This document shows, piece by piece, positions 16,559 to 25,670 of a DNA stretch of 64,000 bases (positions are counted from its first letter, which is position 1; each line of letters starts with the position of its first letter). Position numbers and translations under genes: made by a program. Source of the stretch: JACJXW01 sp964418125 (lineage in GTDB: Bacteria > Bacteroidota > Bacteroidia > Chitinophagales > Saprospiraceae); contig CAYQKY010000016.1 in the NCBI GenBank assembly GCA_964418125.1, positions 22,536-86,535 on the forward strand, given 5' to 3'. Below the pieces are notes generated by a model. The model ran no database searches, was not told the origin of the DNA, and worked only from the letters and a program-made list of their open reading frames with translations.

Positions 16559-19500
16559 ATGGCGATGCGTACGCTTTGGCTACATTCATTCCTTTTCTTT
16601 GCCCTATCCGCCTCTGCCCAGCCTTCTGATGTGCAGATCAGGGTTTTTGATGTGGATGACGGGCTGAGCCACCGCAAGGCCATTAAGATCCTTCAGGACA
16701 GCACCGGGTTTATGTGGATTGCCACCATTGATGGGCTCAACCGTTTTGACGGGTATGAGTTCGTCCATTACAAAAGCCAGGGGGAAGAGCAGTACCTGCC
16801 CCACGACGCTTTCACCGATATGCTCATCGATAAGAAAGGCCATATCTGGCTGTCCAGCCCGGATTTCATCACTGTTTACCAACCGGAAAACGACAGGTAC
16901 CGGGAAATAAAGGTAAAGCAGGGGGCGATCGTCGAGCGCCAGTCCATTGTCCCGCACAGCCTGTTCCTCGATGGCCGGGACAGGTTGTGGATGGCCGCCT
17001 ACGATGAGAATTCGGCAGAGAACAACCTCTGCGTCCTGGACGGAAGGAACCGCATCCGCCAGGCAACCCGCCTGGAGGGCAGCTACCCCAAGCATCCTAC
17101 CGAGCAGATCGGCGACACGCTGTACGTCGGAGCTTATGGCCGGGTAGCGTGGAAGCTCAATCCAAATGGGGACATAGCAGAGGCCCTGGAGTTGCCGGCC
17201 GGCCCCAACCGCAGAATATCCCAGATGCAGGTGGTTGGAGACAGCCTGTACCTCCTTTGTATCGACGGCACGTTATTTACCTACCATCCGAAGTCGGGCC
17301 GCCTTCACCGGCACCCTATGAGCATTGAAACGGAAATGGCCAGCGCCCTGCTCGTCGAGCCCGATGGCGATATCTGGCTCGGCGGCCGGGGTACGCTGCT
17401 TTACTATGACCACAAGCGCGGACAGGCCAAAGATTATGACCCCGACATCCTCGAGATCACCCGTGCGGCCTGTACCTACCGCCACATTTTCCAGGACCGC
17501 TCGGGAGTGATATGGGTAGCCTCAGATTATGGCGCGATCAGAATACTGCAGGCCGAGCCCGTCTTTACCCAGTATCTCAGCGGAAGAAATGAATACTGCA
17601 GCAGCGTGTACTGCAGCACCCGGGGCATTACCGAAGACGATAAAGGGAACATCTACATTTCCTACTACAATTCCATCCACGTACTGGAACCGGAGAGCGA
17701 TAACCTGCGGCCGCTTTTCCCCTCCAATGATTTTTTTAACTACCCATTCGGGCTCACCCATCACAAGGGCGCCCTGTATACCGGCAACGGAAAGCGGATC
17801 GTCCTCAGCACCCTTCGGGTGGATACGCTGCTGTCCCATCCGCTGAAGGACCTGGGCCACGTTCTTGTCGACAAGGACAGCCTCCTGTGGATCGGATATT
17901 TGAACTGGCTGTACCAATTCGACCCGGAACGTAATATCCTGCAGGAATATCAGGACAGCAAAGGCAAATGGGATAGCCTGGACGGCAACATCAGCTACCT
18001 GTATCAGGGGAAAACCGGTGGATGGATATGGATCGCCACACTGGGAAACGGCATTTACAAAGTAGATAAAAAGAAAGGGCGCCTGCAGCATTTTCATGCC
18101 GGCAAGGACAGCCCGGTTGTCCTGCGTGACAACCAGGTGAACGCCTTGTACGAGGACGAAAAGGGCCGGCTCTGGATCGCCAATGCCAAAGGGCTGCACT
18201 GCCTGAACCTGAACACAGGCCAGCTGAAAGTATATACAATGGAGGACGGCCTGTCCAACAATTTCATCAACGGTATTTTGCCGGAAGGCGATTCCTGCAT
18301 ATGGGTAAGCACTGATAACGGCCTGTGCCGCCTGAGCCTTCAAACGGGAAAGTTCACCAATTTTTTCGTCGAGGACGGCATTTCGGCCAATGAGTTCAAC
18401 CGGATATCCTTTTACCGCTCAAAAGCAGGCAGGATGTACTTCGGAGGGCTGAACGGAGTCAATGCTTTCACGCCTGGCCCGCATCTTTTGGAAAAGAAGG
18501 AAGAAGGACAGGAGGCGCCTATCCTTTTTACCCGGTTCACGAAATTTGACGGCAACAGCGGCGACCTCATCAACCGCATCTCCGGGTTGTCTTCCGAAAA
18601 GGTGGTCACCATCTCTCCATGGGACCGCACCTTTGCTTTCGAGTATTCCCTGGCGGACTATCGCCAGCCCATGGATAATGTCTTCAGTTACTGGATGGAA
18701 GGGTACGAAAGTGAATGGTCGCCACCCACCGAGAACCGCCGCGTCCGGTACACCAACATCCCGGCAGGGCCGTATACCTTCCGGGTTCGCGCCAGGGCGG
18801 GCATCAACAACCCGGAATGGAACAGCCAGGAACTGGCCATAAGGGTGGTGGTGAAGGAAGCTTTTTACAACACCTGGTGGTTCTGGATGCTCTGCGGCAT
18901 TCTGCTTACCGGCGTGGTCTTTGCCATTATGCGCTACCGCATTTATCTTGCCCGTGAGCGCGAAAAAGCTCTGGAACAACTGGTCCGGGAACGCACCCGG
19001 GAGTTGGAGCTGGAAAAGCATAAATCAGAAGAACTGCTGCTCAATATCCTGCCGGCGGAAACTGCCGAAGAACTCAAGAAATTCGGCGCTGCCAAAGCCA
19101 AACGCCACGAACTGGTCACGGTCATGTTCTCGGATTTCAAAGGGTTTTCCCGTATCTCCGAGCAGATGGACCCCGAAGACCTCGTTGCCGAGATCGACTA
19201 CTGCTTCCGGGCCTTCGATGAGATCATGGAGAAATACGGGCTGGAAAAGATCAAGACCGTGGGCGACGCCTACCTCTGCGTTGGCGGCATCCGGGACGAA
19301 GATGGGGACGAGGCCACCCGTGTCACCCTCGCCGCCATGGAGATACAGAAGTTCATGTCTGGCCTTAAGATCCAACGGCAGGCGGAGGAAAAGCCGTTCT
19401 TCGAAGCTCGCATCGGCATCCACACCGGCGCCGTGGTGGCAGGGATCGTGGGCATCAAAAAATTTGCCTACGATATCTGGGGAGATACCGTCAACCTCGC

Positions 19501-19663
19501 CGCCCGCATGGAGACCAGCGGCGAGGCCGGGAAGGTCAATATCTCCGAGGCAACCTACAATCTCATCAAAGGCCTCTTCCGGTGCAGCTATCACGGGCAA
19601 TATACCGAAACCGACGGCGAGGATATCAATATGTACTATGTGGAGGAATATCTGGGAGACTGA
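16559..19663 (+). CDS. Two-component-type periplasmic propeller sensor fused to class III adenylate cyclase
   Basis: 1034 residues. Signal peptide to about residue 21. About 25-640 is a series of Reg_prop propeller blades (FMWIATIDGLNRFDG, GRLWIANAKGLHCLN, CIWVSTDNGLCRLSL). A Y_Y_Y domain (about 650-770; FAFEYSLADY, YTNIPAGPYTFRVRA) is followed by one membrane helix (FWMLCGILLTGVVFAIM), a coiled coil rich in Glu/Arg, and a class III cyclase domain at 850-1030. The metal aspartates are Asp859 and Asp903. Lys899 and Asp972 are the adenine-specifying pair, and Asn979 and Arg983 the transition-state residues. All are present, so cAMP synthesis is expected. In most such sensors a histidine kinase follows the Y_Y_Y domain. 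Confidence 0.9.
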   Translation: MAMRTLWLHSFLFFALSASAQPSDVQIRVFDVDDGLSHRKAIKILQDSTGFMWIATIDGLNRFDGYEFVHYKSQGEEQYLPHDAFTDMLIDKKGHIWLSSPDFITVYQPENDRYREIKVKQGAIVERQSIVPHSLFLDGRDRLWMAAYDENSAENNLCVLDGRNRIRQATRLEGSYPKHPTEQIGDTLYVGAYGRVAWKLNPNGDIAEALELPAGPNRRISQMQVVGDSLYLLCIDGTLFTYHPKSGRLHRHPMSIETEMASALLVEPDGDIWLGGRGTLLYYDHKRGQAKDYDPDILEITRAACTYRHIFQDRSGVIWVASDYGAIRILQAEPVFTQYLSGRNEYCSSVYCSTRGITEDDKGNIYISYYNSIHVLEPESDNLRPLFPSNDFFNYPFGLTHHKGALYTGNGKRIVLSTLRVDTLLSHPLKDLGHVLVDKDSLLWIGYLNWLYQFDPERNILQEYQDSKGKWDSLDGNISYLYQGKTGGWIWIATLGNGIYKVDKKKGRLQHFHAGKDSPVVLRDNQVNALYEDEKGRLWIANAKGLHCLNLNTGQLKVYTMEDGLSNNFINGILPEGDSCIWVSTDNGLCRLSLQTGKFTNFFVEDGISANEFNRISFYRSKAGRMYFGGLNGVNAFTPGPHLLEKKEEGQEAPILFTRFTKFDGNSGDLINRISGLSSEKVVTISPWDRTFAFEYSLADYRQPMDNVFSYWMEGYESEWSPPTENRRVRYTNIPAGPYTFRVRARAGINNPEWNSQELAIRVVVKEAFYNTWWFWMLCGILLTGVVFAIMRYRIYLAREREKALEQLVRERTRELELEKHKSEELLLNILPAETAEELKKFGAAKAKRHELVTVMFSDFKGFSRISEQMDPEDLVAEIDYCFRAFDEIMEKYGLEKIKTVGDAYLCVGGIRDEDGDEATRVTLAAMEIQKFMSGLKIQRQAEEKPFFEARIGIHTGAVVAGIVGIKKFAYDIWGDTVNLAARMETSGEAGKVNISEATYNLIKGLFRCSYHGQYTETDGEDINMYYVEEYLGD

Positions 19664-19831
19664 AAAGATGCCTGATCACGCGCTGGGCTTCGTAGATCAG
19701 AGAAATAACCCGGCGGGTAATCCCCATCTGGCAGCTATGGATATTGTTCAGAATAGGTATATTTACAGTATGGCGAGAATCGGCCGAAATACGGCACTTA
19801 TCAATATCTACGTATTAAACTGACCCGGCAA

Positions 19832-21751
19832 ATGCAAAAAGACGAAAAGCAAACCCTACCCGGCGACCCTGCTCTTCCAAGCTCAGAAGAGGTCCTTCAC
19901 CGCCTTATGGAACTGGGAAGAGGCACTTCCAGGTATACCGTAGAAGATTTTTTTCGCAACCCCGATAAGGTGGCCTTTCAGCTTTCCCCTAATGGAGAAT
20001 ACCTGGCTTATATGGGGCCGTATGAGAGGAGGCAGAACATTTTCGTACAGAAGATGGGCGAGGACGAAGCTGTACGCCTAACGCATGAAACTGAACGCGA
20101 TATCGGCGGCTATTTCTGGGCCAGTGATAAACGCCTGGTTTACGTCAAGGACAGCGGAGGAGATGAAAACTTCCAGTTGTTCGCGGTTGACCGCGACGGT
20201 TCCGGCCCGAAAGACCTTACGCCTTTTGAAGGGGTGAAGATCCAGCTTATCGACGACCTGGAAGACAATGAAGATGAGCTGATCATCGGGATGAACAAGA
20301 ATAACCCCATGCTCTTCGAACCATACCGGATCAACATCCACACCGGAGAATACACCAAGCTCGCCGAAAACAACAATCCCCAGGAGCCCATTACCGCCTG
20401 GATGACCGACCACGACGGCAACCTGCGCATCGCCATAAAGACCATAGCCGGAGTGAATCACAGCCTCCTTTACCGCGCCAGTGAGGCAGAAGCTTTTCAA
20501 TCCGTGATCACTACCAACTTTAAGGAGAGCCTGGAACCCCTCTTCTTTGATTTCGATAACGGCAGCATAGTCTATGCCGTTTCCAATATCGGCAGAGACC
20601 GGGGAGAGATCGTGAAATTCGACATGGCCACCGGCAAGGAAACCGGTGAGGCCATTTTTTCTCACCCGGAGGTGGATGCGGGAAGCCTGATCTATTCCCG
20701 CAAACGCAAAGTGGTTACCGGCGCGGTGTACACCACCTGGAAACGGGAGATCAAATTTTTTGATGAAGAGCGAAAGAAGCTGCAGGAGTATCTGGAAAGC
20801 CAACTGCCGGGATACGAGGTGGTGGTCACCAGTTCCAATAAGAATGAAGACAAGTTTATGGTGCGCACCTACAGCGACCGGTCGCTGGGCGCCTATTATT
20901 ACTTCGACCAGACGGAAGGGCGGCTGGAGAAAGTCGTTGAAGTTAGCCCCTGGCTGAACGAGGAGGATATGTCGCCCATGAAACCGGTGCAATACACCTC
21001 CCGCGACGGCCTGACGATCCACGGCTATCTGACGCTGCCCGACGGTAAGGCCCCTGAGGGGCTTCCCGTTGTCGTCAACCCCCACGGCGGCCCCTGGGTG
21101 CGCGACAGCTGGGGTTACAACCCCGAAGTGCAGCTGCTGGCCAGCCACGGCTATGCCGTGCTGCAGGTCAACTACCGGGGCAGCACCGGTTACGGACGGG
21201 AGTTCTGGCAGAAGGGGTTCAGGCAGTGGGGCCACACTATGCAGGATGATATTTCCGACGGGGTGAAGTGGCTGGTCGATGAAGGCATTGCCGACCCGAA
21301 GCGGGTCGCCATTTACGGCGCCAGTTACGGAGGATACGCTACGCTGGCGGGCATTACCTTTACTCCGGAACTCTATGCCTGCGGGGTAGATTATGTGGGC
21401 GTCTCCAACCTGTTCACCTTTATGAACACCATACCCCCTTACTGGAAGCCTTACCTGGAGATGCTCTATGAGATGGTGGGCCATCCGGAAAAAGATAAGG
21501 AACTGCTGGAAGCGGGCTCTCCCGTTTTTCACATCGACAGGATACAGGCGCCCCTCTTCGTCGTTCAGGGCGCCAACGACCCGAGGGTCAACATCGACGA
21601 GTCCGACCAGATCGTCCGCTCGCTGCGCAGCCGGGGGATAGACGTGCCCTATATGGTCAAATACAATGAAGGGCACGGCTTTTCCAATGAGGAGAACCGC
21701 TTTGAGTTTTACAAGGCGATGCTGGGGTTCCTGGAGCGGCATATGAAGTAG
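19832..21751 (+). CDS. S9 family prolyl oligopeptidase / acylaminoacyl-peptidase-like
   Basis: 639 residues, no signal peptide, so probably cytoplasmic. The N-terminal seven-bladed propeller (about 35-380; FQLSPNGEYLAYMGPYERR, DKRLVYVKDSGGDENFQLF) gates an alpha/beta-hydrolase domain from about 390. The nucleophile is Ser498 in GASYGGYA, the acid Asp583 in GANDPRV and the histidine His615 in NEGHGFSNEENR. The GGPWVRDSWGYNPEVQLLAS oxyanion region is typical. It cleaves short peptides, probably in protein turnover. It lies 168 bp after the cyclase gene on the same strand; the spacer has no gene. Confidence 0.9.
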   Translation: MQKDEKQTLPGDPALPSSEEVLHRLMELGRGTSRYTVEDFFRNPDKVAFQLSPNGEYLAYMGPYERRQNIFVQKMGEDEAVRLTHETERDIGGYFWASDKRLVYVKDSGGDENFQLFAVDRDGSGPKDLTPFEGVKIQLIDDLEDNEDELIIGMNKNNPMLFEPYRINIHTGEYTKLAENNNPQEPITAWMTDHDGNLRIAIKTIAGVNHSLLYRASEAEAFQSVITTNFKESLEPLFFDFDNGSIVYAVSNIGRDRGEIVKFDMATGKETGEAIFSHPEVDAGSLIYSRKRKVVTGAVYTTWKREIKFFDEERKKLQEYLESQLPGYEVVVTSSNKNEDKFMVRTYSDRSLGAYYYFDQTEGRLEKVVEVSPWLNEEDMSPMKPVQYTSRDGLTIHGYLTLPDGKAPEGLPVVVNPHGGPWVRDSWGYNPEVQLLASHGYAVLQVNYRGSTGYGREFWQKGFRQWGHTMQDDISDGVKWLVDEGIADPKRVAIYGASYGGYATLAGITFTPELYACGVDYVGVSNLFTFMNTIPPYWKPYLEMLYEMVGHPEKDKELLEAGSPVFHIDRIQAPLFVVQGANDPRVNIDESDQIVRSLRSRGIDVPYMVKYNEGHGFSNEENRFEFYKAMLGFLERHMK

Positions 21752-21906
21752 GCTGGGGGAGTCGATGGTTTTTTGTTGCCCTTCGGCAAGCTCAGGGTAA
21801 AGTTTGTTGTTCTGCCTGCCGGTGTATCGTCTTTTCCTCCTGTTGCCCGGGATGTCGAAAATTTATTGACAATGGCGGGTTATTTCCTTTTCTTGAAGAG
21901 AAAAAC

Positions 21907-23442
21907 ATGAAAAAGCCCCTGGTCCCCGTATATTTCCCTACCGTTGTGGCCCTTGTTCTGGCCAAGTTAGTTTTGCATATATACACCAATACCCTCTGGG
22001 GCTTCCATCGCGATGAATTCCTCTATTTGTCCCTGGGGCGCCACCTGGACTGGGGCTACTGGTCAACCCCCCCGCTCATCGGCTGGGTGAGCGCTTTTTT
22101 GCAGGCCACGGTGGGCGACAGCCTTTTTGCCATCCGGCTGTTCCCCATGCTGGTGAGCAGTGGGCTGATCGTTCTGGTGGTATTTATGGCCCGCGAGCTG
22201 GGCGCCGGGCGCTACGGGCAGTTCCTCGCCGGGGCGGCCATGCTGCTGACGCCGGCCAACCTCAGGCCGGGCATGCTCTTTCAGCCCGTCATGCCGGATA
22301 TTTTCTTCTGGGCCCTGCTGGCCTATCTGGTGGTGCTGTACATTAATTCGGAGAACAGGCTCCATATCCTGTATTTCGGGCTGGTGTTCGGGCTCAGCTT
22401 TCTCAATAAATATTCTACGGTGTTTGCGCTGATCGGCATTGCCGCCGCCCTGATGCTCAGCCCTTACCGCCGGGCCCTTTGGAGCCGGGCGGCAGGGGGG
22501 GCTGCTCTTATCGCTCTGCTGGTGATCCTGCCCAACCTCATCTGGCAGTACCGGTACGGCTTTCCGGTGGTGACGCATATGCGGGAGCTGTCGGAATATC
22601 AGTTGGTCAACGTGCGGGTGGCTGACTTTCTTACTTCCCAGCTGTTTATGAACCTCTCGGTGATCCCGGTATGGGTGGCGGGACTGGCCTGGTTCTTCCT
22701 GCCGCGGAACCGCCGCTTCCGGCTGTTGGGGTGGTACTTCGTCCTGGTTTTTCTGCTGCTGCTCGTACTGCGGGGCAAGCCCTATTATACCCTGGGCCTG
22801 TACCCGCCCCTCATCGCCGCCGGCGGAGTATGGTGGGAAAAGGTTCTGCATAGAGGTTGGCAGCAGGTGGCCCTTCCCGTCCTTATGGCGCTGATCCTCC
22901 TGCCCGCTCTGCCGCTGGGCCTGCCGGTACTGCCGCTGCCGAAGATGTTGTCTTATTGCGATTACCTGATCGAAGAGGTGGGCTTCGAAGGCCCCATGCG
23001 CTGGGAGGACGGCCGGATCCACCCCTTGCCGCAGGATTATGCCGACATGATGGGCTGGGAAGAACTCGGCCAACTGGCCATCGGGGCCTGCCGTGAGGCG
23101 GAAGGGGAGGACATCCTGCTTTACTGTGAAAATTATGGACAGGCCGGCGCCGTCGACTACTACGGCCAGGGAAAAGGAATACCCCCCGCCGTCAGCTTCA
23201 GCGATTCCTATCGCCTGTGGCTGCCCCGCGAAATATCAGCCAATACGCTGGTCTATATCAATGATGAAATGGGCGAAGATGTGGCGGAATTGTTCCGGGA
23301 TATCCGGGTTGTTGGCGCCATTACTAACCCTCACGCACGGGAGAGAGGAACTACCGTCTATATCTGCAGGCAGCCGAAGCGGCCGCTGGCGGATTTCTGG
23401 GAAGAGGTGGTGAGCAGGGTGCTGGGAGATGAGGGGAGGTAG
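21907..23442 (+). CDS. Glycosyltransferase family 39 membrane protein
   Basis: 511 residues with about 11-12 membrane helices. The first loop carries the acidic HRDEFLYLSLGRHLDWGYWSTPP motif that is diagnostic of GT39/ArnT-like dolichyl- or undecaprenyl-phosphate sugar transferases; the DE pair is the likely catalytic and metal site. Typical length. The enzyme would transfer a sugar from a polyprenyl-phosphate donor to protein or lipid on the periplasmic side. The C-terminal 120 residues form a soluble periplasmic domain. The acceptor is unknown. Hairpins at 23485-23550 follow. Confidence 0.85.
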   Translation: MKKPLVPVYFPTVVALVLAKLVLHIYTNTLWGFHRDEFLYLSLGRHLDWGYWSTPPLIGWVSAFLQATVGDSLFAIRLFPMLVSSGLIVLVVFMARELGAGRYGQFLAGAAMLLTPANLRPGMLFQPVMPDIFFWALLAYLVVLYINSENRLHILYFGLVFGLSFLNKYSTVFALIGIAAALMLSPYRRALWSRAAGGAALIALLVILPNLIWQYRYGFPVVTHMRELSEYQLVNVRVADFLTSQLFMNLSVIPVWVAGLAWFFLPRNRRFRLLGWYFVLVFLLLLVLRGKPYYTLGLYPPLIAAGGVWWEKVLHRGWQQVALPVLMALILLPALPLGLPVLPLPKMLSYCDYLIEEVGFEGPMRWEDGRIHPLPQDYADMMGWEELGQLAIGACREAEGEDILLYCENYGQAGAVDYYGQGKGIPPAVSFSDSYRLWLPREISANTLVYINDEMGEDVAELFRDIRVVGAITNPHARERGTTVYICRQPKRPLADFWEEVVSRVLGDEGR

Positions 23443-23484
23443 GAAATGAGAGGGGGCAGGCGAGTATTCATTTCCACTTTTTTA

Positions 23485-23550
23485 ACGGGCCACCTGAAGG
23501 TAGCCCGTCCGAAAAAACGAGCCGGCAAACAATTCCTTGCTTGCCGGCTC
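23485..23550. terminator. Two consecutive hairpins after the GT39 gene
   Basis: ACGGGC-CACCT pairs with AGGTA-GCCCGT at 23485-23508, followed by an A-run. GAGCCGGCAA at 23519-23528 pairs exactly with 23541-23550. The first stem has nearly the same sequence as the hairpin at 14993-15020. The remainder of the 366-bp spacer to 23808 is AT-rich and holds no gene. Confidence 0.7.
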
Positions 23551-23808
23551 AGCGATTTTCTACCAACCGGTTCAGGTTGATAGGATTCCCCTTATTAATT
23601 ATGTGCAATTTTACGGAGGATTTACCGAATTGTTGCAAGCTTTGTGTAAAAAAGCGCCTGGAAATCATTTTCATAGTCTGTGATGGCCTTCCGGCCTGGC
23701 CGTTAGTGGATAATCTTCACAATTTAATGAAAAAATATATACCGGCCTTCTCTGCCAACATCATGTTTTCCTATATATCTCTATCTTTACCCCCCTAAAA
23801 TCGATAAT

Positions 23809-24105
23809 ATGACACTGGAAGCCATAACCGAGCAATTTACCAGGACCGCCGCCCGTGCGCCGGCCCTGGGCAAGTCCGTCAAGTTTGTCTTCGAACAGGG
23901 GCCCGTACACATTGACCTCACCAATGAGCAGGCGGTGGTCACCAATGAAGATAAAGAAGCCAACTGCGTTATCACCACAAAAATAGAGACGCTTGACGCC
24001 ATCCGCAGGGGCGAGATGAACGCCATGATGGCCGTGATGAGCGGCAAGGTGAAAATCAGAGGGGATATGGAGCTGGCGATGCAGCTGCCATCGCTGATAA
24101 AATAG
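23809..24105 (+). CDS. SCP2 sterol-binding domain protein
   Basis: 98 residues, a single SCP2 domain. GPVHIDLTNEQ, DKEANCVITTKIETLDAIRRGEMNAM and the C-terminal GKVKIRGDMELAMQL block are the conserved features of the family. These small proteins bind hydrophobic ligands such as fatty acyl-CoA or lipids in the cytoplasm. Length is normal for the stand-alone bacterial form. A TATCTTTA hexamer-like element about 25 bp upstream may be a weak promoter. Confidence 0.85.
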   Translation: MTLEAITEQFTRTAARAPALGKSVKFVFEQGPVHIDLTNEQAVVTNEDKEANCVITTKIETLDAIRRGEMNAMMAVMSGKVKIRGDMELAMQLPSLIK

Positions 24106-24152
24106 ATGAGCGTTATGATAACGAAAATTGTTAATCGTACACTCTCCGTGCC

Positions 24153-25241
24153 TTACCTGTTCTTCTTCGTAAACTGATCCGGCGTCATGCCGGCCACCTT
24201 GCGGAATGCCGTCTCGAAAGTGTGTTTAGAGTGGAATCCCGCCGCGTACATTACCTCCCGCAGGCTGAGGACTTTGTCTTTATCCGCCAGCAGTTCCTGG
24301 GCCGTGAATACCCGGTAGCCGTTGATGTAATCGAAGAAGCTTTGCCCGCCGACGCTGTTTATAGCCAATGAGACCTCCTGTGGCGTATTGCCCGCCAGCC
24401 GGGAGAACTGAGGCAGGGTGAGCCCCGGGTCGAGGTAGAGTTTGTCCTGCTGTAGGATGACATCCAGTTTTTTGAACAAGGCGGCGTTCTTTTTGATGGT
24501 GGCGGCATCGGCAGGGCCCCTTTGTGCGATCACAGCCGCCAGGGCTTCCTCTTCCATGCTCACCGGCGCTACGGGCTCTTCTCTCCGGTAGATCAGCAAT
24601 GTAAACCCAAGCAACAGCAATACGTCGAGGAGGATATAACCCGCCTGGAACCGGTAGTACTTCTCGGCCATCCCGCCAAAAACCAGCAGCACGCTGGAGG
24701 CCCCCAGAACCGCCTGCCCCCCCCAGGCGATCAGTACAAAAAACAGCGCCCTTGCCTGCCCGGCCGGGATATTGCTCCTGATCTCTTTGAGCAGCGGGAT
24801 ACGCGCCCTCGAAAAGGCCAATGCCGCACCGACATAAATAGCGAGGTAAAGCAAAGGCGCCAGGCCCCAGAAGGAAAGCTCCAGGGCAGCCATCTGCCCG
24901 GGGACCAATCCGATCAGCCCGACAATGGCAAAGGGGATAAGGTGGAACCAGTCTCGTTCCGGTTTGAACGGGACGCCCAGGAGTGTGCGTGCATACAATA
25001 ATAAAAGCGGCGCTTCCAAAAATTCAAGAGCGGAATTGTAGGCGTAAAACCGGTTGCCCAGCAGCAGGCCATTGATCAGCAGGTTGATGTACTCCAGCCC
25101 GATGAGGGCGATCAGCAGTCCGAGCAGGCGGTTGGCCAGGCGCTCTTTCCCGGGGCCGAAAAAAAGGAACAGGCTCAGGAGCGCTGCCAGGAGCAGCAGG
25201 ACGATAAGGGACAAGGTAAGGAACAGGCCATCTGCGGGCAT
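24153..25241 (-). CDS. Membrane-anchored AraC-family transcription regulator
   Basis: 362 residues. About seven hydrophobic segments occupy residues 5-225. The C-terminal 110 residues form an AraC-type double helix-turn-helix (GLTLPQFSRLAGNTPQEVSLAIN; SLREVMYAAGFHSKHTFETAFRKVAGMTPDQF). The seven-helix-plus-AraC arrangement is widespread in Bacteroidota and is thought to sense a membrane or external signal directly; ligand and targets are unknown. The neighbouring gene on the right is ileS, on the same strand, so no specific target can be inferred from context. Confidence 0.9.
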   Translation of the reverse strand: MPADGLFLTLSLIVLLLLAALLSLFLFFGPGKERLANRLLGLLIALIGLEYINLLINGLLLGNRFYAYNSALEFLEAPLLLLYARTLLGVPFKPERDWFHLIPFAIVGLIGLVPGQMAALELSFWGLAPLLYLAIYVGAALAFSRARIPLLKEIRSNIPAGQARALFFVLIAWGGQAVLGASSVLLVFGGMAEKYYRFQAGYILLDVLLLLGFTLLIYRREEPVAPVSMEEEALAAVIAQRGPADAATIKKNAALFKKLDVILQQDKLYLDPGLTLPQFSRLAGNTPQEVSLAINSVGGQSFFDYINGYRVFTAQELLADKDKVLSLREVMYAAGFHSKHTFETAFRKVAGMTPDQFTKKNR

Positions 25242-25261
25242 AATAGGATGGGGCTTTTAAT

Positions 25262-25423
25262 AGAGTTGATGCGACGGGAGTCAACATTGCGTAAATCGCG
25301 CCTTTTCTTCCCACGCTATGCCCTTTTTCGGTCGCGTACCTAAGGGTATGCTCCCTCAAAAGGCCTTCGCGTGGTCGAAAATGCATCAATTTTCCCACTA
25401 TTAACCTCCGTCGCATCAACTCT
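25262..25423. repeat. 162-bp inverted-repeat element with AGAGTTGATGCGACGG arms
   Basis: Perfect 16-bp arms at 25262-25277 and 25408-25423. The arm sequence differs from the 12346 element, but the inside is related: CTTTTTCGGTCG, a GTACCTAAGGGTA hairpin and AAAGGCCTT. It lies just upstream of the AraC regulator gene start. The remaining part of the 429-bp spacer up to 25670 shows no gene. Confidence 0.8.
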
Positions 25424-25670
25424 AATAGAGAAACAGGGGAAAATACTAAAATGATCGCAAATGCAGGAGGGGTTCGTGATCCGAGATTCGTGATTCGCAC
25501 CTTCGTTCAGGGCAGTGCATCTATGAAAAGTAGTGAAAATATACCCATGTAGCGGGAACAGGTGGTGGGGGCAGTTCTCCGGATGGGCCAAAGCAGATGG
25601 GGGAAAAGCCTTTTCGGCATAGTTGATGAAGTGAGCAGGAGCACTCCGGCCTCCTGCCCACCCGGCAAAT

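Noticed and set aside
23541..23798. An 85-codon frame between the GT39 and SCP2 genes
   Set aside because: It starts inside a hairpin arm and has no family signal; the stretch is AT-rich spacer.
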